Of a stretch of DNA of 64,000 nucleotides, positions 33,745-41,440 are shown in pieces (the stretch's first letter is position 1; each line of letters opens with the position of its first letter). Position numbers and translations under genes: made by a program. This DNA comes from SpSt-501 sp037481615 (GTDB lineage: Bacteria > Desulfobacterota > Desulfobacteria > Desulfobacterales > SpSt-501), in NCBI GenBank assembly GCA_037481615.1, contig JBBFLI010000001.1, one strand, 5' to 3'. Below the pieces are notes generated by a model. The model ran no database searches. It saw only the letters and a list, made by a program, of their open reading frames with translations, and was not told where the DNA came from.

Positions 33745-34968
33745 CTACTTGCGGGCTCCGAGCACCTCCTCGCAGGTGGGCATGACCTCGGCCCCCCGCA
33801 GGGTGAGGATGTCGGTGGCGACGGCCGCCCGGTGCTCCTGCGAGATCCGGGTCGTCCCGAAGAGGATCGGCAGAACGGCCTGGTGGTCGCAGGCGCGCAT
33901 CTCCACCTTGCCGACGGGGGAATCCACCTTGAGGCCTTCCACGGCATCGATGAAGGCCTCGCGGTCGATCTTGCCCGCCTTGCGGAAGCCCTCGGCGATG
34001 AACTGCGCGGTCATCCAAGCATGGTAGGCCGGAAAACCCGGCGGGGTCTTGTAGCGGGCCTGGAAATCCTTGACGAACTTCTGGTTGCTGCTCAACTCGG
34101 GGTAGTAGAAGAGGTAGTCCATCGTCCCCATGACCCCTTCGGGGGCGTTCAGGCCGAGGGGCTTGAGCACGGCGTAGTCGATCGCCGTGTGGATGTAGAT
34201 CGCCGTGTTCCGGTGCAGGCCCGTCGCCTGGATGGTCTTGAGCACGTTCGCCATGCTCGCCCCGCCGGTGCAGAAATGGACGAGGTCGGGCTTGGCGGCC
34301 TGGATGCTCGTGAAATAGGGGACGAGGTCGGGTTCGCCCAGCTTCCACCAGGTGCGGCCGATGAACTCGACCTCGGGCTGGAGCTGCTTCAGGGAGTGCG
34401 TGAAGCTGTCGTCCAGGGCGTGGCCGTACTCGTAGTCGTCGCCGGCGACCCAGATGCGCTTGTAGGGCTTGCGCGCGAGCACCGTGGCCGCGGCCTTGGT
34501 CGCCATGGCCGTGTTCTCGGTCGTCGAGAACACGTAGCGGTGCCCGGCCTTGCCGGTGATGTTGGCGCTCTTGGCCATCCAGGTGAAGAAGGGGAGCTTC
34601 TCCTTTTTGGCCACGGCGTCGGAGACGGCGAGCGCAACCCCGCTGTTCACCACCCCCACGATCACGTCGACGTTTTCCTTGAGGGCGAGTTCCTTGGCCA
34701 TGTTGAGGCCGATGTCGACCTTGAACTTGTCGTCGCGCGTGACGAACTCGATCCGGCCGCCCAGGACCCCCTGGCGGTTGATCTCCTCGAGGGCCATCTT
34801 GAACCCGTTCAACGCGTCGTTGCCGAACACCGCCGGCGGCCCGCTGTAGGTGTCGACGATGCCGACCTTGATGTTGCGCGCCTCGGCGCGCCCGTTGATC
34901 CCGGCCACGGCCAAGGCCGCCGCCAGAACCCCGAGCAGAGCCCTGGAGATGAACCGCCCGCTCTTCAT
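33745..34968 (-). CDS. livK: Branched-chain-amino-acid-type ABC substrate-binding protein (LivK-like)
   Basis: 407 residues from ATG 34968, which has GGGGAGG upstream and opens a signal peptide (MKSGRFISRA, hydrophobic core, INGRAEA cleavage). The type I periplasmic fold starts with NIKVGIVDTYSGPPAVFGNDALNGFKMALEEIN and later VIVGVVNSGVALAVSD. LivK homologues in anaerobes often bind aromatic or other carboxylates and amides rather than leucine, so the ligand is open. The cupin and thiE genes at the end of the operon do not settle it. First gene of the leftward run, with a predicted promoter about 100 bp upstream. Confidence 0.9.
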   Translation of the reverse strand: MKSGRFISRALLGVLAAALAVAGINGRAEARNIKVGIVDTYSGPPAVFGNDALNGFKMALEEINRQGVLGGRIEFVTRDDKFKVDIGLNMAKELALKENVDVIVGVVNSGVALAVSDAVAKKEKLPFFTWMAKSANITGKAGHRYVFSTTENTAMATKAAATVLARKPYKRIWVAGDDYEYGHALDDSFTHSLKQLQPEVEFIGRTWWKLGEPDLVPYFTSIQAAKPDLVHFCTGGASMANVLKTIQATGLHRNTAIYIHTAIDYAVLKPLGLNAPEGVMGTMDYLFYYPELSSNQKFVKDFQARYKTPPGFPAYHAWMTAQFIAEGFRKAGKIDREAFIDAVEGLKVDSPVGKVEMRACDHQAVLPILFGTTRISQEHRAAVATDILTLRGAEVMPTCEEVLGARK

Positions 34969-35052
34969 GCCGACCTCCCCTGGGTGGTGATCGTTCGGGA
35001 ATGGACCGCCGCGGGACTCGCCCCGGCCCTGCGGAGACTCCCGCCGCACGGC

Positions 35053-35081
35053 TTGAAATGAGGCTTTTTTCCTATTAAGAC
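35053..35081 (+). promoter_or_regulatory. Possible promoter of dapL
   Basis: -35 TTGAAA (35053-35058), a 17-bp spacer and -10 TAAGAC (35076-35081), 49 bp before dapL. It physically overlaps the oppositely oriented liv promoter, so the two operons may compete for polymerase. Confidence 0.4.
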
Positions 35082-35097
35082 GATCGAGCGAAGTCAA
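35069..35097 (-). promoter_or_regulatory. Predicted promoter of the livKHMGF-cupin-thiE operon
   Basis: Minus strand: -35 TTGACT (35092-35097), a 17-bp spacer and -10 TAGGAA (35069-35074). It lies in an AT-rich pocket of the 162-bp divergent region, about 100 bp before livK. Confidence 0.5.
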
Positions 35098-35130
35098 GAC
35101 ATTTCCCCACCCCAACGGCGAGGTGCCCCG

Positions 35131-36363
35131 ATGATCCGCGTGAACGAACACTACCTCAAGCTGCAGGCCTCCTACCTCTTTTCCGACATCGCCCGCCGCG
35201 TGGCCGCCTTCCAGAAGGCGCACCCCGGAAAGGAGATCATCCGGCTCGGCATCGGGGATGTGACCCGGCCGCTCCCCCCGGCGTGCATCGCGGCCTTCCA
35301 CCGCGCCGTGGACGAGATGGGCGAGGCGGCGAGCTTCCGCGGCTACGGCCCCGAGCAGGGATACCCTTTCCTGCGTGAGGCGATCGCCCGGGGGGACTTC
35401 CAGCGCCGGGGGGCGAAGATCGAGGCCGACGAGATCTTCGTGAGCGACGGCTCCAAGTGCGACGTCGCCAACATCCAGGAGATCTTCGCCGCCGAGATCA
35501 CGGTGGCGATCCCCGATCCGGTCTACCCCGTCTACCTGGACACGAACGTCATGGCCGGCCGCACGGGCCGTTACGTCGACGGCCGCTACGCCGGGGTCGT
35601 CTACCTCGACTGCACGCGGGAAAACGGCTACGTGCCCGACCTGCCCGACCGCGGGGTGGACCTGATCTACCTCTGCTTTCCGAACAACCCGACCGGCGCG
35701 GTGATTTCGCGCGAACGGCTCCAGGCCTGGGTGGATTACGCCCGCGAGCACCGCGCGCTCCTCCTCTACGATGCCGCCTACGAGGCCTTCCTCCGCGACG
35801 AGCGCCTGCCGCACTCGATTTACGAGCTCGAGGGCGCCCGCGAGGTGGCGATCGAGTTCCGCAGTTTTTCGAAGACCGCAGGCTTCACCGGCACCCGCTG
35901 CGCTTACACGGTGGTGCCGAAGAGCTGCACGGCCTGGACGGCCGCGGGCGAGCCGCACTCCGTGCACGCCCTGTGGCTCCGGCGCCACACGACCAAGTTC
36001 AACGGCGTTTCCTACCCCGTGCAGCGGGCGGCCGAGGCGGTCTACAGCCCCGAGGGGCAAGCCCAATGCCGGGAGCGGATCGACTACTACCTGCGGAACG
36101 CCGCCCTGATCCGCCGCGAAATGACCGACCTCGGCTACGAGTGCATCGGCGGGGACCACTCCCCTTACCTCTGGGTGGACACGCGGATGGATTCCTGGGG
36201 CTTCTTCGATCTGCTGCTCGAGAAGGCGAACGTCGTCTGCACCCCGGGGGTGGGTTTCGGGCGCTGCGGCGCGGGCTACGTCCGCATCAGCGCCTTCAAC
36301 GATCACGAGAAGGTGGTGCTGGCGATGGAGCGCGTCCGCGACGCCCTGCGCCGCCGGACATGA
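35131..36363 (+). CDS. dapL: LL-diaminopimelate aminotransferase DapL
   Basis: 410 residues, matching the family length. Diagnostic features: NEHYLKLQASYLFSDIARRV, LGIGDVTRPLPP, the FRGYGPEQGYPFLREAIA segment, VSDGSKCD, CFPNNPTGA, LLYDAAYEAFL and the Schiff-base lysine in FRSFSKTAGFTGTRCAY. It converts tetrahydrodipicolinate directly to LL-diaminopimelate, the DapL shortcut of lysine and peptidoglycan precursor synthesis. The stop overlaps the start of the MlaC-like gene (ATGA). Confidence 0.95.
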   Translation: MIRVNEHYLKLQASYLFSDIARRVAAFQKAHPGKEIIRLGIGDVTRPLPPACIAAFHRAVDEMGEAASFRGYGPEQGYPFLREAIARGDFQRRGAKIEADEIFVSDGSKCDVANIQEIFAAEITVAIPDPVYPVYLDTNVMAGRTGRYVDGRYAGVVYLDCTRENGYVPDLPDRGVDLIYLCFPNNPTGAVISRERLQAWVDYAREHRALLLYDAAYEAFLRDERLPHSIYELEGAREVAIEFRSFSKTAGFTGTRCAYTVVPKSCTAWTAAGEPHSVHALWLRRHTTKFNGVSYPVQRAAEAVYSPEGQAQCRERIDYYLRNAALIRREMTDLGYECIGGDHSPYLWVDTRMDSWGFFDLLLEKANVVCTPGVGFGRCGAGYVRISAFNDHEKVVLAMERVRDALRRRT

Positions 36364-37007
36364 GGCCCCCTGCCGCGGCCCTTCGGCACCGCACGCCGTC
36401 TCTCGCCCGGGCCGGCCTCGTGGCGTTCTGCCTGCTCTTGGCGGCCTCTTCCCCCGCCCGGGCCGAGGCCGAGACGCCCCTCGAGGCCCTGCGGCGGCAG
36501 CTCGAGCAGGCGCTCGCGGTCCTGCGGCTCCCCTGCGTCGAGGAGCCGGCCTGCCCCGAGGCCAAGCTCGCCCGACTGCGCGGAATCGTCAAGGACGCCG
36601 TCGATTTCCCCGAGTTTTCGCGCCGGGCCTTTCCCGCCGGTTGGGCGGAGCTTGCGCCCGACGGCCGGGCCGCGTTCGTGGAGGAGTTCGCCGCTTTCCT
36701 CCTCGAGGCGCATCTTCCCTGGGCCATCGAGCGCTATGCCGGCGAAGAGGTCCATCTTCTGGGCGAGCGGCGCCTTGCCTCCGGCCGGGCATCCGTCCGC
36801 GGTCTTCTTCGCGGGTCGGGCTACGCGATCCCCTTCGAGGTGCGCCTGCGGCGCCGGGGGGAGACGTGGGCGGCCTATGACGTGGAGGCCTTCGGGATCA
36901 GCGCGGTCGGGATCTACCGCGCGCAGCTCGCCGCCCTGGGACGGGAGCGCGGCGGCGGGCAGATCCTCGATCTGCTGCGCCGGCGCCGGGCGGGCGCCCC
37001 GCCCTAA
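36360..37007 (+). CDS. MlaC/Ttg2D-like periplasmic phospholipid-binding protein
   Basis: 215 residues from ATG 36360 (ATGA overlap with dapL). Signal peptide with LVAFCLLLAASSPARA cleavage. The MlaC pattern follows: an N-terminal helix pair, AVDFPEFSRRAFPAGWAEL, FVEEFAAFLLEAHL, then strands with IPFEVRLRRRGETWAAYDVEAFGISAVGIYRAQL. MlaC carries phospholipids between outer and inner membranes to the MlaFEDB transporter. No mla genes are in the window, so this is an orphan copy. The sequence is divergent, so the family call is moderately sure. Confidence 0.75.
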   Translation: MRPPAAALRHRTPSLARAGLVAFCLLLAASSPARAEAETPLEALRRQLEQALAVLRLPCVEEPACPEAKLARLRGIVKDAVDFPEFSRRAFPAGWAELAPDGRAAFVEEFAAFLLEAHLPWAIERYAGEEVHLLGERRLASGRASVRGLLRGSGYAIPFEVRLRRRGETWAAYDVEAFGISAVGIYRAQLAALGRERGGGQILDLLRRRRAGAPP

Positions 37008-37013
37008 AGGCCT

Positions 37014-37556
37014 TCAGGAGCCCTCCAGCCGGCCCCGGAAGACCTCGATCGCCTCGCGGAGCAGGCGGCGGATAAAGACCTCCCGATCGCCCCGGGGGAG
37101 GCTGCGGTAGGCCTCGTAGCCCGGGTGGGATTCGGCGAGCTCCGGCGGCCGGTCCCGCAAGGCGGCGCGTTGTTCCTCGAACCGGCGGATGAGCTCCACG
37201 AGGGGCAGCTCGCTCGCGGGGACCGCCTTCAGCCAGCCGATCCGGCGCATCAGCTCGAAGCGCACGAGATCGGCGAGCACGAGATGGATGTCGACGACGC
37301 GGAGCTGCTCCTCGTTGTCGAGGTAGAAAAAGCGGGGCGCAGGCCCGAGATCGAGCGCCCCCAGGATCAGCTCGTAGAAAGCGTTTGCGCTCTCGTCCCC
37401 GGGGGTCGCGAGAAAGAGCAGCGTGCGGTCGGAGAGGTCGGCCGGGCGCGTCTCCACCCCGTACTCCTCCCCGAAACGCGCCCGCCAAGGACCGAAGGCC
37501 TTCTGCGCGAGGGTTTTCCTGCGGAAGGCGGCGAGGTCGACGACTTTGCTGCTCAT
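37014..37556 (-). CDS. Hypothetical soluble protein next to tatC
   Basis: 180 residues, no signal peptide or membrane helix. A basic N-terminus (KVVDLAAFRRKTLAQKAFGPW) is followed by a mixed alpha/beta region (TLLFLATPGDESANAFYELILGAL) and a charged helical C-terminus. I recognise no family. Its ATG overlaps the tatC stop (ATGA 37553-37556), so it is translationally coupled to tatC. It ends 6 bp from the convergent MlaC-like gene. Confidence 0.7.
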   Translation of the reverse strand: MSSKVVDLAAFRRKTLAQKAFGPWRARFGEEYGVETRPADLSDRTLLFLATPGDESANAFYELILGALDLGPAPRFFYLDNEEQLRVVDIHLVLADLVRFELMRRIGWLKAVPASELPLVELIRRFEEQRAALRDRPPELAESHPGYEAYRSLPRGDREVFIRRLLREAIEVFRGRLEGS

Positions 37557-38323
37557 CGCGCCCCCGGACTCCGCTGCAGGCGCATGCCGAGGAGCCCCAC
37601 CTCGAAGAGGAGGTAGAGCGGCACCGCCATCAGGCCGAGGTTGAAGGCGTCCGGTGTGGGGGTGAGGACGGCGGAGACGATCGTGATCCCGAGGAGAGCG
37701 TAGCGGCGGTTCCGGGCGAGCCGCTCGCGCCGCAGGACCCCGAGCCGGCCGAGCAGGATCATGGCGAGGGGGAGCTCGAAGAGGATGCCGAAGGCGAAGA
37801 GGAACAACAGGCAGAAGCCGACGAACTTGCGCACCGAGATCAGGGCCTCGACGGAGGGGCCTTCGAACTCGAGCAGGAAGGCCACGCCGTAAGGCAGCGT
37901 CACCCGGAGGCAGAAGAAAAAGCCGGCGAGGAAGAGAACGACGGAGGCGGCCCAGTAGCGGCGCATCTGCGGTCCGGAAAAGGAGGGGAACGCCGACTGC
38001 AGCCCGGAGAGGACGGCCCAGAGCAGGTAGGGGAAGCCGGCGAAGACCCCGAAGGCGAGCGCGAGGGTGAGCAGGCTGAAGAGCACTTCCGGGAGGCCGA
38101 AGGCCGCCAGGCGCACGCCGGTGTGCCGGCAGAGGAACCGCAGGACGGGCTCGGCGAGGAAGTAGCCGGCGATCGAAAAGAGGAGCACCACGACCCCGGC
38201 CCGGATGAGGGCCGAGCGCAGGCGGACGAGCCCGGGCAGCAGGCCGGAGGCGGCAGCGGCGGTCGGGGGGCTCGGGTGCATGGGCTTGGGGCCGTGGGCC
38301 GGGCGATCGGATGCGGTGGACAC
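37553..38323 (-). CDS. tatC: Divergent TatC (twin-arginine translocase subunit)
   Basis: 256 residues from GTG 38323 (AAGGA 9 nt upstream); an ATG at 38281 is the alternative. Six transmembrane helices. The C-terminal half is canonical: FGILFELPLAMILLGRLG, RNRRYALLGITIVSAVLTPTPDAFNLGLMAVPLYLLFEVGLL. The twin-Arg signal-binding sites are not. The HLxELRxRL motif reads GLVRLRSAL (Glu to Arg), and the cytoplasmic-loop HERR motif reads QMRR (Glu to Met). The residue matching E. coli Glu170 is kept. No tatA or tatB is adjacent. It may be a second, specialised TatC. Confidence 0.85.
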   Translation of the reverse strand: MSTASDRPAHGPKPMHPSPPTAAAASGLLPGLVRLRSALIRAGVVVLLFSIAGYFLAEPVLRFLCRHTGVRLAAFGLPEVLFSLLTLALAFGVFAGFPYLLWAVLSGLQSAFPSFSGPQMRRYWAASVVLFLAGFFFCLRVTLPYGVAFLLEFEGPSVEALISVRKFVGFCLLFLFAFGILFELPLAMILLGRLGVLRRERLARNRRYALLGITIVSAVLTPTPDAFNLGLMAVPLYLLFEVGLLGMRLQRSPGAR

Positions 38324-38360
38324 GCCTTCCGGTCCTTCTGCCACGCCGACGGCGGCGGTG

Positions 38361-39926
38361 TCAAGGCGAGCGCCCGCCCGGGTCGTGCCCTTCCGCCGCA
38401 TCCTCGATCCGCTCGAAGCCCCGGTACTGCAGCGCCTCCGAGACGTGGCGGGCGGTGATCCGCTCGTTTTCCTCGAGGTCGGCGATCGTGCGGGCGACCT
38501 TGAGCACGCGCTGGAAGGCGCGCGCCGAGAGGCCGAGGCGCTCGAGCGCCGCTTCGAGCAGGCGGCGGGTGTCGGCGTCGATCGGGCAGAACGCCCGCAG
38601 GTGACGGTTGCTCATGCGCGCGTTGCAGAGGACCCGGCTTTTGCGGAACCGGGCCTGCTGCAAGCCGCGCGCGCGGGCGACCCGGCCGCGGATGGAGGAC
38701 GAAGGCTCCGCGACCGCCGGTTGCAGGAGCTCCCCGTGGGGGACGGCCGGCACCTCGACGTGCAGGTCGATGCGGTCGAGGAGCGGGCCGGAGACGCGGG
38801 CGCGGTAGCGCCGGAGCTGGGTTTCCGTGCAGCGGCAGGCATGACGGCTGTCGCCCCGATAGCCGCAGGGGCAGGGATTCATGGCCGCCGCCAGCATGAA
38901 GGAGGCGGGATAGGTCAGCGCCGAGGCGGCGCGGGAAAGGGTCACCCGGCGGTCTTCCAGGGGTTGGCGCAGGGCCTCGAGGACGTGCCGTTTGAACTCG
39001 GGCAGCTCGTCCAGGAACAGCACCCCGTGGTGGGCGAGGCTCACCTCCCCCGGCCGGGGGACGGCCCCGCCGCCGATCAGGCCCGCGTCGGAAATCGTGT
39101 GGTGCGGCGCGCGAAAGGGCCGCCGCGCGACGAGGGTGCGTCCCGGCTCGAGCAGGCCGGCCGCGCTGTAGACCCGGGTGGTCTCGAGCGCCTCCTCGAA
39201 CGTGAGCGGCGGAAGGATCGAGGGCAGCCTCCGGGCGAGCATGGTCTTGCCCGACCCGGGCGGGCCGACCAGCAAGAGGTTGTGCCCGCCCGCGGCGGCG
39301 ATTTCGAGCGCCCGCTTGGCGTGCTCCTGGCCGTGCACCTCGGCGAAATCCTCCTCGAAGCCGGCAACGGCCTCGAGCCGGTCGAAGGCTTCCCGGGGAA
39401 GCGGCGCGATTGGCCGGTCGCCGTTCAGGTGCTCGACCGCCTCGGCGAGGCTTCCGGCGGGAAGGACCGCGATCCCCTCGACGACCGCCGCCTCCGGCGC
39501 ATTCGCCGCGGGGACGACGACGGCGGCGAACCCCCAGCGCTTGGCGGCGAGTGCGGTCGAGAGCATCCCCGGCACGGGCTTGACCCGGCCGTCGAGCGAG
39601 AGCTCCCCCGCCACCACGTGCCGCGCGAGCGCCTCCTGGGAGACGATGCCGTCGGCGGCCAGGATGCCGAGGGCGATCGGCAGATCGAAGCCGGTCCCCT
39701 CCTTGCGGATGTCGGCCGGGGCGAGGTTCACCGTAATGCGGTCGGCGGGGAAGCGGAAGCCGGAGTTGGCGATCGCCGCCTTGACCCGTTCGCGGCTCTC
39801 CTTGACCGCGGCCTCGGGCAGACCGACGGTGGCGAAGCTGGGCAGACCCCGGGCGATGTCGACTTCGACTTCGACCCGCACGGCTTCGATCCCCGAGAGC
39901 GCACTGCTGAAGACGCGCGCGAGCAC
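38361..39926 (-). CDS. comM: YifB/ComM family AAA+ Mg-chelatase-like ATPase
   Basis: 521 residues from GTG 39926, preceded by GGGGAGGGG. Order: N-terminal ChlI/Lon-like domain (GIEAVRVEVEVDIARGLPSFATVGLPEAAVKESRERV, DLPIALGILAADG), then the AAA+ core with Walker A GPPGSGKTMLARRL, FRAPHHTISDAGLIGGG, Walker B VLFLDELPEF, and the AAMNPCPCGYRGD cysteine motif, then a helical C-terminus (AFCPIDADTRRLLE). ComM is a hexameric branch-migration helicase involved in integrating DNA during transformation, and it is widespread in bacteria. Confidence 0.95.
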   Translation of the reverse strand: MLARVFSSALSGIEAVRVEVEVDIARGLPSFATVGLPEAAVKESRERVKAAIANSGFRFPADRITVNLAPADIRKEGTGFDLPIALGILAADGIVSQEALARHVVAGELSLDGRVKPVPGMLSTALAAKRWGFAAVVVPAANAPEAAVVEGIAVLPAGSLAEAVEHLNGDRPIAPLPREAFDRLEAVAGFEEDFAEVHGQEHAKRALEIAAAGGHNLLLVGPPGSGKTMLARRLPSILPPLTFEEALETTRVYSAAGLLEPGRTLVARRPFRAPHHTISDAGLIGGGAVPRPGEVSLAHHGVLFLDELPEFKRHVLEALRQPLEDRRVTLSRAASALTYPASFMLAAAMNPCPCGYRGDSRHACRCTETQLRRYRARVSGPLLDRIDLHVEVPAVPHGELLQPAVAEPSSSIRGRVARARGLQQARFRKSRVLCNARMSNRHLRAFCPIDADTRRLLEAALERLGLSARAFQRVLKVARTIADLEENERITARHVSEALQYRGFERIEDAAEGHDPGGRSP

Positions 39927-40090
39927 CGTTTCCCCTCCCCGCCGGCGTGTCCCGGAGCCGGCGCGGCATCCTACCAGAGAGCCCGCCGGGGCACAACGGG
40001 CTGCGGGATGCCCCCTGCACTCCTTGCCAGGATGGAGGCGATCGGCTATGAGGGATGCCGACGGCGGAAACGACACGGGAGCCTCCTTTC

Positions 40091-40654
40091 GTGCCCACGA
40101 TTCGCGTCCCCTCGGGGGTTTTGATCGCAGGGATCCTTTTCTGGACGGCGGCGGCCGCCTGGGGGGCGGCGTCGGTCTCCCACCTCACGGTTTCGACCGA
40201 CGACGAGCGGCTGCTGTTGCACCTCGGGCTGGAAGGGGCGTTTCCGCCCCGGGTGAAGGAGCGGGTGCTCGAGGGCAAACCGGTTTCGATCGTCTTCACG
40301 ATCCGGCTGAACCGCGTCCGCGACCTGTGGCTCGACGAGCGGATCGCCGACCGTGTGGTCGAGCACATCCTGCGTTTCGACCGGGTGAAGAACGAGTTCA
40401 CCGTGAGGCGCTCCTGGCGGGGATTCGAGGCCGAAACGACCCCTTCCTTCGAGGAGGCCCGGCAGTGGATGAGCTGGATCGAGGGCTATCCGCTGGCCGG
40501 GCTGGACCGTCTGACGCGCGGCTCTTCCTATGCCCTCCTCGCCCAGGCCGGGATCGTGCGCCGCGGCCTTCCCTGGGGGCTGCACCATGTGCTCTTTTTC
40601 CTCTCCTTCTGGGAGGAGGAGACCGACTGGTATGTCCTGCATTTCCGCTACTGA
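40091..40654 (+). CDS. DUF4390-like secreted or membrane-anchored protein
   Basis: 187 residues from GTG 40091 (GGGAG 9 nt upstream; opens a signal peptide VPTIRVPSGVLIAGILFW). An ATG at 40055 gives 12 more residues and is the alternative. The mature part is mostly beta: HLTVSTDDERLLLHLGLEG, KERVLEGKPVSIVFTIRLNRVRDLWLDERIADRVVEH, and the C-terminal EETDWYVLHFRY. This fits the DUF4390 pattern of exported proteins of unknown role, often found next to two-component genes. Here it overlaps an SDR gene by 23 bp. Confidence 0.7.
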   Translation: MPTIRVPSGVLIAGILFWTAAAAWGAASVSHLTVSTDDERLLLHLGLEGAFPPRVKERVLEGKPVSIVFTIRLNRVRDLWLDERIADRVVEHILRFDRVKNEFTVRRSWRGFEAETTPSFEEARQWMSWIEGYPLAGLDRLTRGSSYALLAQAGIVRRGLPWGLHHVLFFLSFWEEETDWYVLHFRY

Positions 40655-41405
40655 GGATCTGGGCGGGGCCGCAGCCGTCGTGACCGGGGGCACCCGCGGC
40701 ATCGGGCTCGGCATCGCGGAGTTCCTGGCCGAGCGGGGGGCCTCGCTCGCCGTCGTCTGGCACCGCGACGAGGCCGCGGCGCGCGCGGCCGAGGGGCGCC
40801 TGGCCTCGCGGCTGCGGCCGGGGCGGAGGCTGCTTGTGCTCCAGGGCGATGCCGGCGACCCCGCCGTCGCGGCCGAACACCATGCCCGCGTGCGTGCCGA
40901 GCTCGGCCCTGTCGCCGTGCTCGTCAACAACGCCGGGATCATGCTCCAGGCGGGTTTCGAACAGGTGAGCGCGGCGCAGTGGGAGAAGACCCTGCGCACG
41001 AACCTCTCCTCCGCCTTCTACTGGAGCCGCGAGGTGATCCCCGGAATGAAGGACCGAGGCTTCGGCCGCATCGTCTACATCGCCTCGATCGCCGCCCGCG
41101 GCGGCGGCGTGATCGGGCCCCACTACGCGGCCTCCAAGGCCGGCATGCTGGGGCTGACCCGCTACGGCGCGCGCGAGCTCGGCCGCTTCGGGATCACCCT
41201 GAACGCCATCGCGCCCGCCTTCATCGAGGACGCGGGCATCTTCGTCGGCTACTCCCCCGAGCAGAAGGCCGAACTCGCCACGCGCACGGCGACCGGACGC
41301 CTGGGCCGGGTCGCCGACGTGGTGCGGGCCTTCGCCTATCTCTTGGACTCCCCCTTCGTGACGGGGGTCTGCCTGGACGTCAACGGCGGCGCCTTCATGA
41401 TCTGA
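40632..41405 (+). CDS. Short-chain dehydrogenase/reductase (FabG-like)
   Basis: 257 residues from ATG 40632, overlapping the DUF4390-like gene by 23 bp. Rossmann fold with TGGTRGIGLGIAEFL cofactor loop, LVNNAGIM, and the catalytic IASIAAR...YAASKAG triad (Ser, Tyr, Lys). An NAD(P)-dependent oxidoreductase of a beta-keto or hydroxy substrate. It lies 35 bp before ilvD. The FabG-like C-terminus (TGVCLDVNGGAFM) is intact. The substrate is unknown. Confidence 0.88.
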   Translation: MSCISATEDLGGAAAVVTGGTRGIGLGIAEFLAERGASLAVVWHRDEAAARAAEGRLASRLRPGRRLLVLQGDAGDPAVAAEHHARVRAELGPVAVLVNNAGIMLQAGFEQVSAAQWEKTLRTNLSSAFYWSREVIPGMKDRGFGRIVYIASIAARGGGVIGPHYAASKAGMLGLTRYGARELGRFGITLNAIAPAFIEDAGIFVGYSPEQKAELATRTATGRLGRVADVVRAFAYLLDSPFVTGVCLDVNGGAFMI

Positions 41406-41440
41406 GCGGGGCGCGCCCCCCGAGGAAAGGACATCCGACC

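Noticed and set aside
31183..35061. A 1292-codon open frame antisense to the livHMGF and livK genes
   Set aside because: Very high GC content leaves few stops in shadow frames. Its translation is low-complexity Arg/Glu/Asp/Gly with no domain, while the opposite strand holds five clear Liv genes.
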